In this document: positions 25,790 through 34,362 of the stretch, piece by piece
How positions within the stretch are numbered: the first letter of the stretch is position 1
How the letters are laid out: each line of letters begins with the position of its first letter
NCBI RefSeq assembly: GCF_000701665.1
Contig: NZ_JNJN01000009.1
Location: 1-64,000 of the forward strand
Source: Agathobaculum desmolans ATCC 43058
GTDB taxonomy: Bacteria; Bacillota; Clostridia; Oscillospirales; Butyricicoccaceae
Length of the DNA: 64,000 bases
Reading direction: 5' to 3'
Notes under the pieces: generated by a model
What the model saw: only the letters and a program-made list of their open reading frames with translations
Databases searched by the model: none
Told to the model about the DNA's origin: nothing
Position numbers and translations under genes: made by a program

Positions 25790-28243
25790 TTACAGGTCCG
25801 GGTTCTCCTCCGCAAACACGGTCACGCCGCGGTTTTTGCTGTCCTGCAAAAACTCACGGATAACACCCGCGATCAGCGCCCGCCAGCGCGGCGTGCTGTC
25901 CGCCCGCATGGTCAGGTGGTAGCGGTAACGCCCCATCACCCGAACGACCTGCGCCGCCGCCGGGCCGAGCACGGGCGCTTTCACATCCGCATACTGTCCC
26001 TCCATCAGGCTTTGCAAACGGGTTTTGAGTGCCAGCAGGCTTTGCAGCACCTGCTGCTCAATTTCGCCCACTGCGGTCAGCAGGGTCAGACTGCACACCG
26101 GCGGACAACGCAGCGCCTGCCGGGTCTGCATCTCCTGCTCAAAAAAGCGCTCGTAATCCTGCCGCGCCGCCGCCAGAATGACCGGATGGGACGGGCTGTA
26201 TGTCTGGATCACCGCCCTGCCGGTATCGAACCGCCGCCCCGCCCGGCCGACCACCTGCGTGATCAGGGCAAAAGTGCGCTCACGCGCGCGGTAATCCTGC
26301 GCATACAGGCTTTGATCTGCATCCAGCACGCCGACCAGCGTCACGTTTTCGAAATCCAGCCCCTTGGTCACCATCTGGGTGCCGAGCAGGATATCCGCCT
26401 CCCCCTTGGCAAAGGCGGCAAACAGCTTTTCGTGCGCGCCCTTGGTGTGCATGGTATCCGCATCCATACGGAGCACGCGGGCATCCGGAAACTTTTCATG
26501 CAGCTCCTGCTCGACCTTCTGCGTACCCGGGGTTTCGGTGAACAGATGCGTCCCCCCGCACACCGGACACGCCCCGGTGATCTTGACCGATGCGCCGCAG
26601 TAGTGGCACATCGCCCGGCCCGAGGCCGAATGATAGGTCAGGTTGGTCGAGCACGAGGGACATTCCGGCACCCAGCCGCACAGCGCACAGCCAATGACCC
26701 GGCTGTTGCCCCGCCGGTTGAGGAACAGGATCGCCTGCCGTCCCCGCGCCAGCGTATCCGCCAGCTCCTGCTCAAGCTGCGAACCGATCACGCCCGGGCG
26801 GCCTTCCCGCGCCTGACCGCGCAGATCCGCGATCGCCACATCGGGCAGCCCCGCGCCGAGGAACCGCTCCCCCAGCGTGAAAACCGGATATTTCCCCTGC
26901 CGGGCGCCGTAGTACGTTTCCACCGAAGGGGTGGCTGAGCCGAGCACCAACAGGGCTTTTTCCTGCACGGCGCGGTATTTTGCCACGTCGCGCGCATGAT
27001 AACGCGGATTTTGCTCGGAGCGGTACGCGCTGTCCTGCTCCTCATCCAAAATGATCACACCGAGCCGCGCCACCGGCGCAAACACCGCTGACCGCGTTCC
27101 GATCACCACGCGGCCGCGCCCCGAGCGGATTTTTTTATAGCTGTCGTACCGTTCGCCCGCCGATAGCGCCGAGTGCAGCACCGCAACCTGATCCCCAAAG
27201 CGGGCGGCAAACTGCCGCAGCATCTGGGGCGTCAGACCGATCTCCGGCACCAGCAAAATCGCGCCTTTGCCCTGCTGCAGCGCCCGGTCGATCAGCTCCA
27301 GATAGATCTGTGTCTTGCCGCTGCCCGTTACGCCGAACAGCAGGGCGGCGCGGGCGGCGTTCTCGTCCAGCAGGGCGGACAGGCCGTCGTAAACCTGCTG
27401 CTGCGCCGCACTCAGCACGGCAGGAGCGGCAGGCGGCACCGCGGAAAAATCCGGGGTGCGCAGCCGTTCCTCCTGCCGGACACGCAGCAGCCCTTTTTTG
27501 ACCATATCGCGCAGCGCCGCATCCGAAACGCCGGTCATATAAGTCAGTTCCTTCCAGCTCATCCAGCCGCCGTCCGCCAGCACGGAAACCACATCCATCC
27601 GCGCCGGGCTGCGCCGGCTGATATGCGCCATCGCCTCACCCGCCTCCATATCCAATGCAAGCATCTTTTCGGTTTTATCGCCCGTCTTCTGCACGGTATT
27701 ACTGTGATAGAGCAGAATTCCCTCACCCGTCAGCGCATCCAGCACCCGGGTAACGCTTTTGCCGCCCAGCCGCTGCCGGATCTCTGCCGCTGCCAACGTT
27801 TGTCCCGGCTGGTCAAACAGGGCGAGCACCGCACCGGCCTCTCCCTCCCGCGTGTGCAATGCTGCCGGGTCTGCCTGTGGCGCCAGCGTATACGTCTCCT
27901 GCCGCCGAAACCACAGCCCCGCCGGCAGGATAGCGTGCACGCAGTCGAAATACGTGCAGTACAGCCGCTCCCGCATCCAGGCAGCCAGCCGCAGCTGCCC
28001 CGCGGACAGCACCGGCTCGTCATCCAGCACCTCAACCACCGGCTTGAGCCGGTAGCCGCCGTCATCCTGCCGGAAGGCCAGTACGACCGCTTCCGCTCGT
28101 TTATTACCAAAGCCGAACGGCACGAGAACACGGGTGCCGATCTGCACCTGTTCCCGCAGCTCGTCCGGCACGCGGTAAGAATATAGCTTGTCGATCGCAT
28201 AGGTTGCCGCGTCCACGGCTACCGCGCAGATTTTTTCCGCCAT
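25790..28243 (-). CDS. priA: Primosomal protein N' (replication restart helicase)
   Basis: This 817-residue 3'-to-5' helicase reloads the replisome at stalled forks. The N-terminal DNA-binding domain is followed by Walker A GVTGSGKTQIYLELI at about 304-318 and the motif II stretch IILDEEQDSAYRSEQNPRYHARDVA. It then has the zinc-binding insertion with four C-x2-C type pairs (CALCGWVPECPSCSTNL and CHYCGASVKITGACPVCG), and helicase motifs GTQMVTKGLDFENVTLVG and QVVGRAGR. Motif II reads DEEQ and not the DEEH of E. coli, a form seen elsewhere in Firmicutes. Length is usual for Clostridia. coaBC ends 58 nt upstream. Confidence 0.96.
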   Translation of the reverse strand: MAEKICAVAVDAATYAIDKLYSYRVPDELREQVQIGTRVLVPFGFGNKRAEAVVLAFRQDDGGYRLKPVVEVLDDEPVLSAGQLRLAAWMRERLYCTYFDCVHAILPAGLWFRRQETYTLAPQADPAALHTREGEAGAVLALFDQPGQTLAAAEIRQRLGGKSVTRVLDALTGEGILLYHSNTVQKTGDKTEKMLALDMEAGEAMAHISRRSPARMDVVSVLADGGWMSWKELTYMTGVSDAALRDMVKKGLLRVRQEERLRTPDFSAVPPAAPAVLSAAQQQVYDGLSALLDENAARAALLFGVTGSGKTQIYLELIDRALQQGKGAILLVPEIGLTPQMLRQFAARFGDQVAVLHSALSAGERYDSYKKIRSGRGRVVIGTRSAVFAPVARLGVIILDEEQDSAYRSEQNPRYHARDVAKYRAVQEKALLVLGSATPSVETYYGARQGKYPVFTLGERFLGAGLPDVAIADLRGQAREGRPGVIGSQLEQELADTLARGRQAILFLNRRGNSRVIGCALCGWVPECPSCSTNLTYHSASGRAMCHYCGASVKITGACPVCGGTHLFTETPGTQKVEQELHEKFPDARVLRMDADTMHTKGAHEKLFAAFAKGEADILLGTQMVTKGLDFENVTLVGVLDADQSLYAQDYRARERTFALITQVVGRAGRRFDTGRAVIQTYSPSHPVILAAARQDYERFFEQEMQTRQALRCPPVCSLTLLTAVGEIEQQVLQSLLALKTRLQSLMEGQYADVKAPVLGPAAAQVVRVMGRYRYHLTMRADSTPRWRALIAGVIREFLQDSKNRGVTVFAEENPDL

Positions 28244-28301
28244 CAGTCAAATACTACTCCCTACGCAGTTTGTTGCCCCGCCGCAGGGTGGGGCAGTATT
28301 G

Positions 28302-29504
28302 TCAGCCCTGCGCCGCACGCTGCAGCAGTCGGTCGAGGATGATATCGCTCAGCGCCTCCTTGCTCATCAAGGGCGGCGTTTCCCGGGTGCCGTCCGCATA
28401 CAGCAGGGTGACCAGATTGGTGTCCGTGCCGAAGCCTGCGCCCTTATCCCGCAGCGAATTGGCAACCAGCATATCGCAATTTTTGCGCCGCAGCTTATCT
28501 GCCGCGTTGTCCAGCAGGTTTTGTGTCTCCATCGCAAAGCCGCACAGCATTTGTCCCGGACGCTTGCTGTGTCCAAGCGCGGCAAGAATATCAGGATTGC
28601 GCGCCAGCGTAACCGTCAGCTCCCCTTCGCCCTTTTTCAGCTTTTCGGGAGCGGTCTCTGCCGGGCGGTAATCGCCCACGGCCGCCGCCTTGATGATCAT
28701 ATCCTGCTGCGCCGCCCGCGACACAACTTCCTCATGCATCTCCCGCGCGGAAACGACGTCCACCCGGTGTACGCCGTGCGGTGTTTCCAATGCGGTCGGA
28801 CCGGAGACCAACGTCACCTCCGCGCCGCGCATGGCCGCGCGCGCCGCCAGCGCATAGCCCATCTTACCGGTCGAGTGGTTGGACAGGAAGCGCACCGGAT
28901 CCATTGCCTCCTGCGTTGGCCCGGCGGTAACCAGCACGCGCTTTCCGGCCAAGTCCTGCGGCGCAAGCGCCTTTTCGATGCCCCACAGAAGGGTGGGGGT
29001 ATCTGGCAGCTTGCCGCGTCCCGTATCGCCGCAGGCCAGACGGCCCGCCGCCGGCTCCACGATATGAAAACCGCGCCGCCGCAGCGTGCGCAGATTTTCC
29101 TGCGTCACCGGATTATCGTACATCCCGGTATTCATCGCCGGTGCGATCACAACCGGCGCCTTGGTGGCAAGCAGGGTGGTCGTTACCATATCATCCGCGA
29201 TGCCGTGCGCCGCCTTGGCGATCACATTCGCCGTGGCCGGTGCGATGACGAACACATCCGCCGCTTTCGCCAGCGAGATATGCTCGACCTCCCACGCAAA
29301 ATCGCGGTCAAAGGTATCCACCACCGTGCGGTAGCCGGACAGGGTCTCAAACGTCATCGGGGCGATAAACTGCGTGGCCGATTCGGTCATCAGCACGCGC
29401 ACCGCCGCCCCGGCCTGCCGCAGCTTGCTGGTCAGGTCTGCCGCCTTATAGGCTGCAATGCCGCCCGTTACACATAAAACGACGGTCTTTCCTGCCAACC
29501 CCAT
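28302..29504 (-). CDS. coaBC: Bifunctional phosphopantothenoylcysteine decarboxylase / phosphopantothenate-cysteine ligase
   Basis: This 400-residue enzyme carries two steps of coenzyme A synthesis. The N-terminal CoaC flavoprotein (about 1-180) has VVLCVTGGIAAYKA, the catalytic-His region WEVEHISLAKAAD and the substrate clamp PAMNTGMYDNPV. The C-terminal CoaB half has VLVTAGPTQEAMDPVRFLSNHSTGKMG and the KKGEGELTVTLARNPDILA segment. Both halves are intact. It is flanked by rpoZ (3-nt gap) and priA, the Firmicute arrangement. Confidence 0.95.
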   Translation of the reverse strand: MGLAGKTVVLCVTGGIAAYKAADLTSKLRQAGAAVRVLMTESATQFIAPMTFETLSGYRTVVDTFDRDFAWEVEHISLAKAADVFVIAPATANVIAKAAHGIADDMVTTTLLATKAPVVIAPAMNTGMYDNPVTQENLRTLRRRGFHIVEPAAGRLACGDTGRGKLPDTPTLLWGIEKALAPQDLAGKRVLVTAGPTQEAMDPVRFLSNHSTGKMGYALAARAAMRGAEVTLVSGPTALETPHGVHRVDVVSAREMHEEVVSRAAQQDMIIKAAAVGDYRPAETAPEKLKKGEGELTVTLARNPDILAALGHSKRPGQMLCGFAMETQNLLDNAADKLRRKNCDMLVANSLRDKGAGFGTDTNLVTLLYADGTRETPPLMSKEALSDIILDRLLQRAAQG

Positions 29505-29507
29505 GGC

Positions 29508-29894
29508 TCAGCGGTCCTCCTCCGGCACATCGCCGTCATCCAGCTCGTGGTCATCAAACTCGTCGAGGCGATGTGCTTCCGTCTCCTCCTCGCCATCCGT
29601 CATATCCTGCGGCTGCTCATCTGCATCCAGATCGATCGCATCGTCCACATCCACCATTGCCGCCGCGATTGCATTGTTCTGTGCGATCACCGGCGCAACA
29701 CGCGGACCCGGACGGTAAACAACCTCGCCCGCGGCGATTTCATCGAGCGCAAGCTTTACCGCCTTATCGGACAGCTGCTCGCCGCTCTCCTCAGCCTGAT
29801 CGGCAATATCACGGGCGCGCTGCGCGGCCAGATTGACCAGCAGATAGCGGTTGCCCACACGTTTCATCAATTCCTGCATCGAAGGTTTCAGCAT
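29508..29894 (-). CDS. rpoZ: RNA polymerase omega subunit
   Basis: The first 70 residues are a standard omega fold: MLKPSMQELMKRVGNRYLLVNLAAQRARDIA, then KAVKLALDEIAAGEV. Omega helps assemble the beta' subunit. The last 55 residues are a strongly acidic tail rich in Asp/Glu, making the protein 128 residues long against 67-91 for most omegas. Acidic extensions of this kind occur in some Clostridia. Position between gmk and coaBC is conserved. Confidence 0.93.
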   Translation of the reverse strand: MLKPSMQELMKRVGNRYLLVNLAAQRARDIADQAEESGEQLSDKAVKLALDEIAAGEVVYRPGPRVAPVIAQNNAIAAAMVDVDDAIDLDADEQPQDMTDGEEETEAHRLDEFDDHELDDGDVPEEDR

Positions 29895-29955
29895 AATGTG
29901 TTTTCTCCTTTATTTCCCAAACTGGTATTGCATTGTTATGTTCGTTTTGCGCCGT

Positions 29956-30522
29956 TTATGTACGCCGTTCAGCCAAAATGCCCTGCAATTCGCGCACAGC
30001 GCGGTCGATCTCATCGTTCACCACCACATGGTCGAAGCGATCGGTATACTGCATCTCCCGCTGCGCGGTTTCCAGCCGCCGGCACACCTTTTCCTCATCT
30101 TCTGTGCCGCGCCCGCGCAGGCGGTGCGCCAGCTCCTCAAAGGAGGGCGGCGCGATAAACACCATCACCGCATCCGGACGTTTTTCGTGCACCTGCATGG
30201 CGCCCTGCACCTCGATCTCGAGGATCACGTCGTATCCGGCGTCCAGCTTTTCATTGACCGGCGCCTCCAGCGTGCCATAATAGTTATCTACATATTTTGC
30301 ATGTTCTAAAAATGCATTCTGCGCGATTTTTTTCTCAAAATCCGCCTTGGAAAGGAAGTAATACTGCACGCCGTCCACTTCCCCCGGACGGGGCGCGCGT
30401 GTGGTTGCGGAGATCGAGAAAAACAGACGGTCATCCGCCGCCATCAGCCGGGAGAGCAGCGTGCCCTTGCCCGCGCCCGAAGGCCCGGTAAATACATACA
30501 GTGTTCCCTTACGCATCTTCAT
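29956..30522 (-). CDS. gmk: Guanylate kinase
   Basis: This 188-residue kinase converts GMP to GDP. The P-loop [16 protein letters not shown] is at about 10-25. The GMP-binding stretch [21 protein letters not shown] follows, with YGT and [10 protein letters not shown], and the lid [17 protein letters not shown]. The start at 30522 has GGAGGCG 6 nt ahead and overlaps the end of remA by 14 nt, as is common in this pair. Confidence 0.96.
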   Translation of the reverse strand: MKMRKGTLYVFTGPSGAGKGTLLSRLMAADDRLFFSISATTRAPRPGEVDGVQYYFLSKADFEKKIAQNAFLEHAKYVDNYYGTLEAPVNEKLDAGYDVILEIEVQGAMQVHEKRPDAVMVFIAPPSFEELAHRLRGRGTEDEEKVCRRLETAQREMQYTDRFDHVVVNDEIDRAVRELQGILAERRT

Positions 30523-30772
30523 TCACGCCTCCATCCTCTTCCCCGGCAAAGCGCGCGGCCACCGTTTCCGGCTGCAGCGCACTGAGCACCACATGGTCAC
30601 TGTCCATAATCAGCACGGCGCGGGTACGGCGGCCGTAGGTGCCGTCCACCACCATGCCGCGGTCGCGCGCTTCCTGCACAGTACGCTTGACCGGCGCAGA
30701 CTCCGGGCTGACAATCGCAATCAGCCGCGAGGAGGCGACCATATTCCCAAAACCGATATTGATGAGCTTCAT
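30509..30772 (-). CDS. remA: RemA/DUF370-family DNA-binding regulator
   Basis: This 87-residue protein starts [30 protein letters not shown] and has the [27 protein letters not shown] core of the RemA family. RemA of B. subtilis is an oligomeric DNA-binding activator of biofilm matrix and osmolyte genes. In Clostridia the same gene is near-universal next to gmk, where its targets are not known. The arginines in SSRLIAI and GRRTRAV match the DNA-contacting positions. It lies 15 nt downstream of yicC. Confidence 0.92.
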   Translation of the reverse strand: MKLINIGFGNMVASSRLIAIVSPESAPVKRTVQEARDRGMVVDGTYGRRTRAVLIMDSDHVVLSALQPETVAARFAGEEDGGVNEDA

Positions 30773-30787
30773 CCGCGCCGCCCCCTG

Positions 30788-31663
30788 TTATTCGATATTC
30801 TGGATCTGCTCACGGATCTTTTCGATCTCGCTCTTGATATCCACTACAATACGCGCCATATCCACATCGTTCGCCTTGGAGCCGATGGTATTGGCCTCTC
30901 GGTTCATCTCCTGCACCAAAAAATCCAGCTTGCGGCCAACCGGCTGGGTCTCGCGCAGCATGCCGTCCAACTGGTGCAGGTGGCTGCGCAGGCGGACGGT
31001 CTCCTCATCCACTGCGGTCTTATCTGCATAAATCGCCGCCTCGGTCAAGATGCGGGTCTCGTCAATGCTGGTATCCGCCAGCACCTCGCGCATACGGGTC
31101 AGCAGCTTTTCGCGGTATTCTCGCACCCGCTCCGGCGAGCGTTTTTCCACCTCGCCGACCATACGCTCGATCGCCGCGCAGCGGTCGCGCACATCCTCGG
31201 CCAGCTTTTCCCCTTCGCGCTCGCGCATCTGGTTAAAGCCGTCGCAGGCGGCTTCAAACACGGCGGTCACATCGCGGATCATCTCGTCCGCATCCTGCTC
31301 GATACGCTCCGAGCCGAGCACATCGGGCAGCTTGGCCAGCACGCTCACGGTCACATCATCCCGCAGGCCGTAATCATCACCCAGCTCGCGCAGCGCGGCC
31401 AGATAGCGTTCGGCCAGCGCATGGTTGACCGTAACGGCAACGTCGCCGCCCTCCTCGGCCTCCACGCCGACGAACACCTCGACCTTGCCGCGGGCGATCC
31501 GCGCCGCAGCCGCTTTTTTTACGGCGTCATCCAAAAAACCATATTGCCGCGGCGCCTTAACGGTACAGTCCAGATACCGGTGGTTGACAGCGCGCAGCTC
31601 GACCGTGATCGTCCTGCCGCTGCGCTCCTCCTTCGCACGGCCGTAGCCGGTCATACTTTTCAT
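30788..31663 (-). CDS. yicC: YicC/YloC-family endoribonuclease
   Basis: This 291-residue protein opens MKSMTGYGRAKEE and closes with EMNREANTIGSKANDVDMARIVVDIKSEIEKIREQIQNIE, the two signatures of the YicC family. The middle is helical and highly charged. E. coli YicC and its Bacillus homologue YloC are endoribonucleases that shape small-RNA turnover. The HEDD-like acidic metal site of the family is expected in the conserved ends. It is first in the conserved yicC-remA-gmk-rpoZ run. Confidence 0.93.
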   Translation of the reverse strand: MKSMTGYGRAKEERSGRTITVELRAVNHRYLDCTVKAPRQYGFLDDAVKKAAAARIARGKVEVFVGVEAEEGGDVAVTVNHALAERYLAALRELGDDYGLRDDVTVSVLAKLPDVLGSERIEQDADEMIRDVTAVFEAACDGFNQMREREGEKLAEDVRDRCAAIERMVGEVEKRSPERVREYREKLLTRMREVLADTSIDETRILTEAAIYADKTAVDEETVRLRSHLHQLDGMLRETQPVGRKLDFLVQEMNREANTIGSKANDVDMARIVVDIKSEIEKIREQIQNIE

Positions 31664-31682
31664 AATCCTCTTCCCCTTTATT

Positions 31683-32189
31683 TTATTCGGGCGGCAGCAT
31701 CCTGCGCAGCACGGCGATCAGCCGCGACAGCCCGATATCGTACACCATAAACACAAAATTAGCGGCAAACCACAGCACAGCCAGCTTAAAAAAGCCGGGC
31801 AGCACAATTCCGCCCAGCAGGCCCCATGCCGCCAATGCACCCGCGGCCGCCAGCACAACATTAAAATACACGAGCTTGATCCCCATCTGCACCTGACGCG
31901 GCAGCCGCGCTTCGATCAGATATTTTACCACAGGATACAGCCCGCAAAACAGCACATAGGCCACAACCACGCCTTTGCGCGGCACGATCAGCGCACCGAG
32001 CAGCGAAGCCGCCAGATACAGCATCACCGCTGTGCGCAGATGCGCCCGCCGGAGCAGCGGCACAGCCGATGCAATGCCCGCCGCAATGCAGCAGGCCGGG
32101 CCGATCGCGGAAGCTGCGCCGCCCACATACAACAGCGCCACGGCGGCTGCGGCCAACAGCCCGCCGCGGGCAATCTCACGCGCGTCCAT
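31683..32189 (-). CDS. Hypothetical polytopic membrane protein
   Basis: This 168-residue protein starts MDAREIARGGLLAAAAVALLYVG and has five or six hydrophobic helices. A conserved-looking cytoplasmic loop (YPVVKYLIEARLPRQVQMGIKLVYFNVVL) lies in the middle, and the C-terminus is basic. I recognise no named family with certainty; the arrangement resembles small uncharacterised Clostridia proteins in this position. The start overlaps the stop of the J-domain gene by 4 nt (ATGA), so the two are translationally coupled. The function is unknown. Confidence 0.7.
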   Translation of the reverse strand: MDAREIARGGLLAAAAVALLYVGGAASAIGPACCIAAGIASAVPLLRRAHLRTAVMLYLAASLLGALIVPRKGVVVAYVLFCGLYPVVKYLIEARLPRQVQMGIKLVYFNVVLAAAGALAAWGLLGGIVLPGFFKLAVLWFAANFVFMVYDIGLSRLIAVLRRMLPPE

Positions 32190-32803
32190 CAGCAGCCCGC
32201 GCCGCAGCACGAGTTCAGGCAGCAGTTACACACCGCCAGCTGCAGGCAGAAATCACACATACTGGCCTGCTGCATCGGCCGGTAACCGCCGTAGCCGCCG
32301 GACATGTTCAGGTTGTTGAGCGCTGTGCGGTATTCCAGATTGGAAGGGTCCATCTGGCAGGCCTGCGTATAAGAGCGCGCGGCCTCGTCATACCAGCCCT
32401 TGCGGTAATACACCGTGCCCATCAGGAAAAACCACTCGGCATCCCGGCCGGCGGCGCGCTGCAGCAGCTGCTCTGCCATGCCCAGATTGCCCTGATTGAT
32501 CGCCTGCCGTACCTGGCTGTACAGTGCCGCGTTCGCGCCCGTATAGCTGCGCTGCTGGCCGCCGTACTGCTGGCCGCCATACTGCTGCTGGCCGCCCGAT
32601 GCACCCGCCGTTTTGCCCGATCGTTCGTTCATGATCTGGTCGTAAGCCTCGTTGATCTCCTTCATACGGGCTTCCGCCAAGTCGGCCAGCGGGTTATTGA
32701 TATAGTTATCGGGATGATATTTGCGTGCCAGCTCGCGGTATGCGCGCTTCACGTCGTCGTCACTTGTCTGCGGCGTGACGCCCAGCACCTTATAGGGATC
32801 CAT
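32189..32803 (-). CDS. J-domain protein with TPR region and cysteine-rich tail
   Basis: This 204-residue protein has an N-terminal J-domain (1-62) with the HPD motif in ARKYHPDNYIN, so it should stimulate a DnaK-type Hsp70. A Gln/Gly/Tyr linker with GGQQYGGQQ repeats follows (about 68-88), then a TPR-like helical pair (about 93-160). A tail holds nine cysteines in the last 23 residues (CDFCLQLAVCNCCLNSCC then GAGC). The zinc-finger of true DnaJ is absent. The tail suggests metal binding, an assembly role or membrane attachment. It overlaps both neighbours, and the flanking membrane protein and DUF5685 protein probably act with it. Confidence 0.85.
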   Translation of the reverse strand: MDPYKVLGVTPQTSDDDVKRAYRELARKYHPDNYINNPLADLAEARMKEINEAYDQIMNERSGKTAGASGGQQQYGGQQYGGQQRSYTGANAALYSQVRQAINQGNLGMAEQLLQRAAGRDAEWFFLMGTVYYRKGWYDEAARSYTQACQMDPSNLEYRTALNNLNMSGGYGGYRPMQQASMCDFCLQLAVCNCCLNSCCGAGC

Positions 32804-33674
32804 GTTTACCCCATCCTCCGTTCGTTTGGTACGTGCCGTCCAGCACCTGACGGGTCGCCGCCGGCATACCTAAAAAAATAATATTGCGGATCAGCTCCGC
32901 ATCCCGCCGCACCTCCAGCAGATCGAACGCCATGCAGATATCAGCGAGCGACCGCTCGAGCGTGCGCTCCAGCGGTTGTTTTATCTCTGTCAGCTCCGGT
33001 GTGTGCAGGCCGTAGCGCAGCACCACCGGATTATAATTGCCCTGCTCCATATCCTCCTGCACATCGGCTGCGGCATCCAGCAGGTATACCCACCGCCCGA
33101 TGTGGTAAAACATCTGCCGCAGCACGCGCTCGCGCACGTCCCCGGTCGGGGGGACGACGGCTGCGGTCATCCGTGCTGAGGCATCCGCCGCGCGGTCCAT
33201 CGAAGCGCAGCGTTCCCGCTCGAGCGCCTGCAGGTCGTCCAGCGCATGCACCATCTCGCGGTCCGCCTCTGGCAGACGGGCACGGGCGTTTTCGTAGCCG
33301 CGCCGCCCGATCCTGCACAACAGCCCGGCCAGCAGGCGTTTCGGCCCGGTTTCATCGGCAAGGCTGTCCCGGAATTTATGATAGGTGAGCAGCACACTCA
33401 CGTCCGCCGCCAGTTCCAGCGCGGCATCCGCAGGGGCGCAGGGCCGCTTGGTCAGCGGATGCGCATCGCACCGTCTGCCGCAGGGCGGGTCGGTGGTTTG
33501 CTCCCCACAGCCCGCAACCAATGCAAAAAAGGTCATGTCGTAGCTGAGAAAATAGGTGTAAAACCGCCCGTAGCGTGCACGGATAGCATGGCACAGACCG
33601 CAGTACACCTGCTGAAACCGGTCAGCCTCCTTCACCCGCAGTTCCGGCTTTACCGGACGGATATAGCCAAACAT
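32790..33674 (-). CDS. DUF5685-family protein
   Basis: This 294-residue protein starts MFGYIRPVKPELRVKEADRFQQVYCGLCHAIRARYGRFYTYFLSYD, the signature of DUF5685, a Firmicute family of unknown function. Cysteines occur in YCGLCHA, in a CGEQ-x5-C-x3-C cluster near residue 67-80, and in a KRPC motif, a possible metal site. The remainder is helical (VLLTYHKFRDSL, MFYHIGRWVYLLDAAADVQEDM), similar in feel to all-alpha diiron or terpenoid-like folds. The start at 33674 has AAAAGGGG ahead. It is first in the 18-kb gene block and is followed by a J-domain gene. Confidence 0.85.
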   Translation of the reverse strand: MFGYIRPVKPELRVKEADRFQQVYCGLCHAIRARYGRFYTYFLSYDMTFFALVAGCGEQTTDPPCGRRCDAHPLTKRPCAPADAALELAADVSVLLTYHKFRDSLADETGPKRLLAGLLCRIGRRGYENARARLPEADREMVHALDDLQALERERCASMDRAADASARMTAAVVPPTGDVRERVLRQMFYHIGRWVYLLDAAADVQEDMEQGNYNPVVLRYGLHTPELTEIKQPLERTLERSLADICMAFDLLEVRRDAELIRNIIFLGMPAATRQVLDGTYQTNGGWGKHGSL

Positions 33675-33723
33675 ACATAACCCCTTTTTCCGCATCCGCA
33701 GTGCGGTTTTGCGTATTTAATTT

Positions 33724-33752
33724 ATTGTACCGAACTTTTTCCGATAAGACAA
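33724..33752 (-). promoter_or_regulatory. Promoter at the head of the DUF5685-to-thiN block
   Basis: Minus strand TTGTCT (33747-33752), 17-nt spacer, TACAAT (33724-33729), about 43 nt ahead of the start at 33674. No convincing terminator interrupts the minus strand until 15921, so transcripts may be very long; internal promoters are likely but not evident. Confidence 0.65.
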
Positions 33753-33831
33753 GGGCGAAACCGATAAAATCAGTAAAAGTTCACAAAAAATTCAGAGCCT
33801 TTTCAGCAGATGCCATAAGGTTCTCTGCCGT

Positions 33832-34245
33832 TTACAGGCGGCGGGTAATTTCAAACGGCACCTCGTTGCGCTGCTTCACGCGCCGGTTGTACCAAATTGC
33901 CGCCAAAATGCCGATCACAAACAGCACGCCGCCGCTCAGCGCCGCCGTGCCGCTTCCCGCGCCCATTGCGCCCGCCGCCGCGTAGCCGGCAAAAAACAGC
34001 ACCACCGGCAGCAGATACACCAGCACAGCGATCCCAAGCACCTGCCCGGTCTCACCCTCTATCAGCACGCGTTCACCTACCTGCGCCTCAGCGCGGTTGC
34101 GTGCGGTCACGTACAGCGTCTGGGTTTCCAGCCCGCCGCAGCCGCCGCACTTGGCACAGTCATGCCCGCAGGCCGAGCGGCGCGTCACCTCGATCTCCGC
34201 CATGCCGTCCGGCAGCAGCTTTTTGATCGTTCCCTGTTGGGTCAT
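33832..34245 (-). CDS. RseC/MucC-family positive regulator / Rnf-associated membrane protein
   Basis: This 137-residue protein has an N-terminal soluble part with the cysteine cluster C-x3-C-x2-C-x2-C (ACGHDCAKCGGCGG, residues about 25-38). The sequence TLYVTARNRAEAQVGERVLIEGETGQVLGIAVLVYLLPVV then leads into two transmembrane helices (about 73-95 and 100-117). This is the RseC family, linked to SoxR reduction or to electron transport to membrane Fe-S proteins. A cluster-binding role is likely; the sigma-E role known in enterobacteria does not apply to Clostridia. Confidence 0.88.
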   Translation of the reverse strand: MTQQGTIKKLLPDGMAEIEVTRRSACGHDCAKCGGCGGLETQTLYVTARNRAEAQVGERVLIEGETGQVLGIAVLVYLLPVVLFFAGYAAAGAMGAGSGTAALSGGVLFVIGILAAIWYNRRVKQRNEVPFEITRRL

Positions 34246-34282
34246 CGTTTTGTCTCACCTTTCCATTACGAATCGCTTATCG

Positions 34283-34356
34283 AATGGAGAATGGAGAATA
34301 ACGGAACGGCCCAAGGCCGCGCATTGTATCCGCGCGTCAATTCTCCATTCTTCATT
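34283..34356. repeat. Short inverted-repeat element (MITE-like)
   Basis: An 18-bp sequence GAATGGAGAATGGAGAAT (34282-34299) recurs inverted at 34339-34356 with a single mismatch, enclosing 39 bp that contain GGCCCAAGGCC. Similar GGAATGGAGAA sequence occurs at 59736-59745 beside another repeat. Such AATGGAGAAT-flanked elements are common between genes of Oscillospirales and produce spurious open frames. Confidence 0.6.
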
Positions 34357-34362
34357 TTTTAT

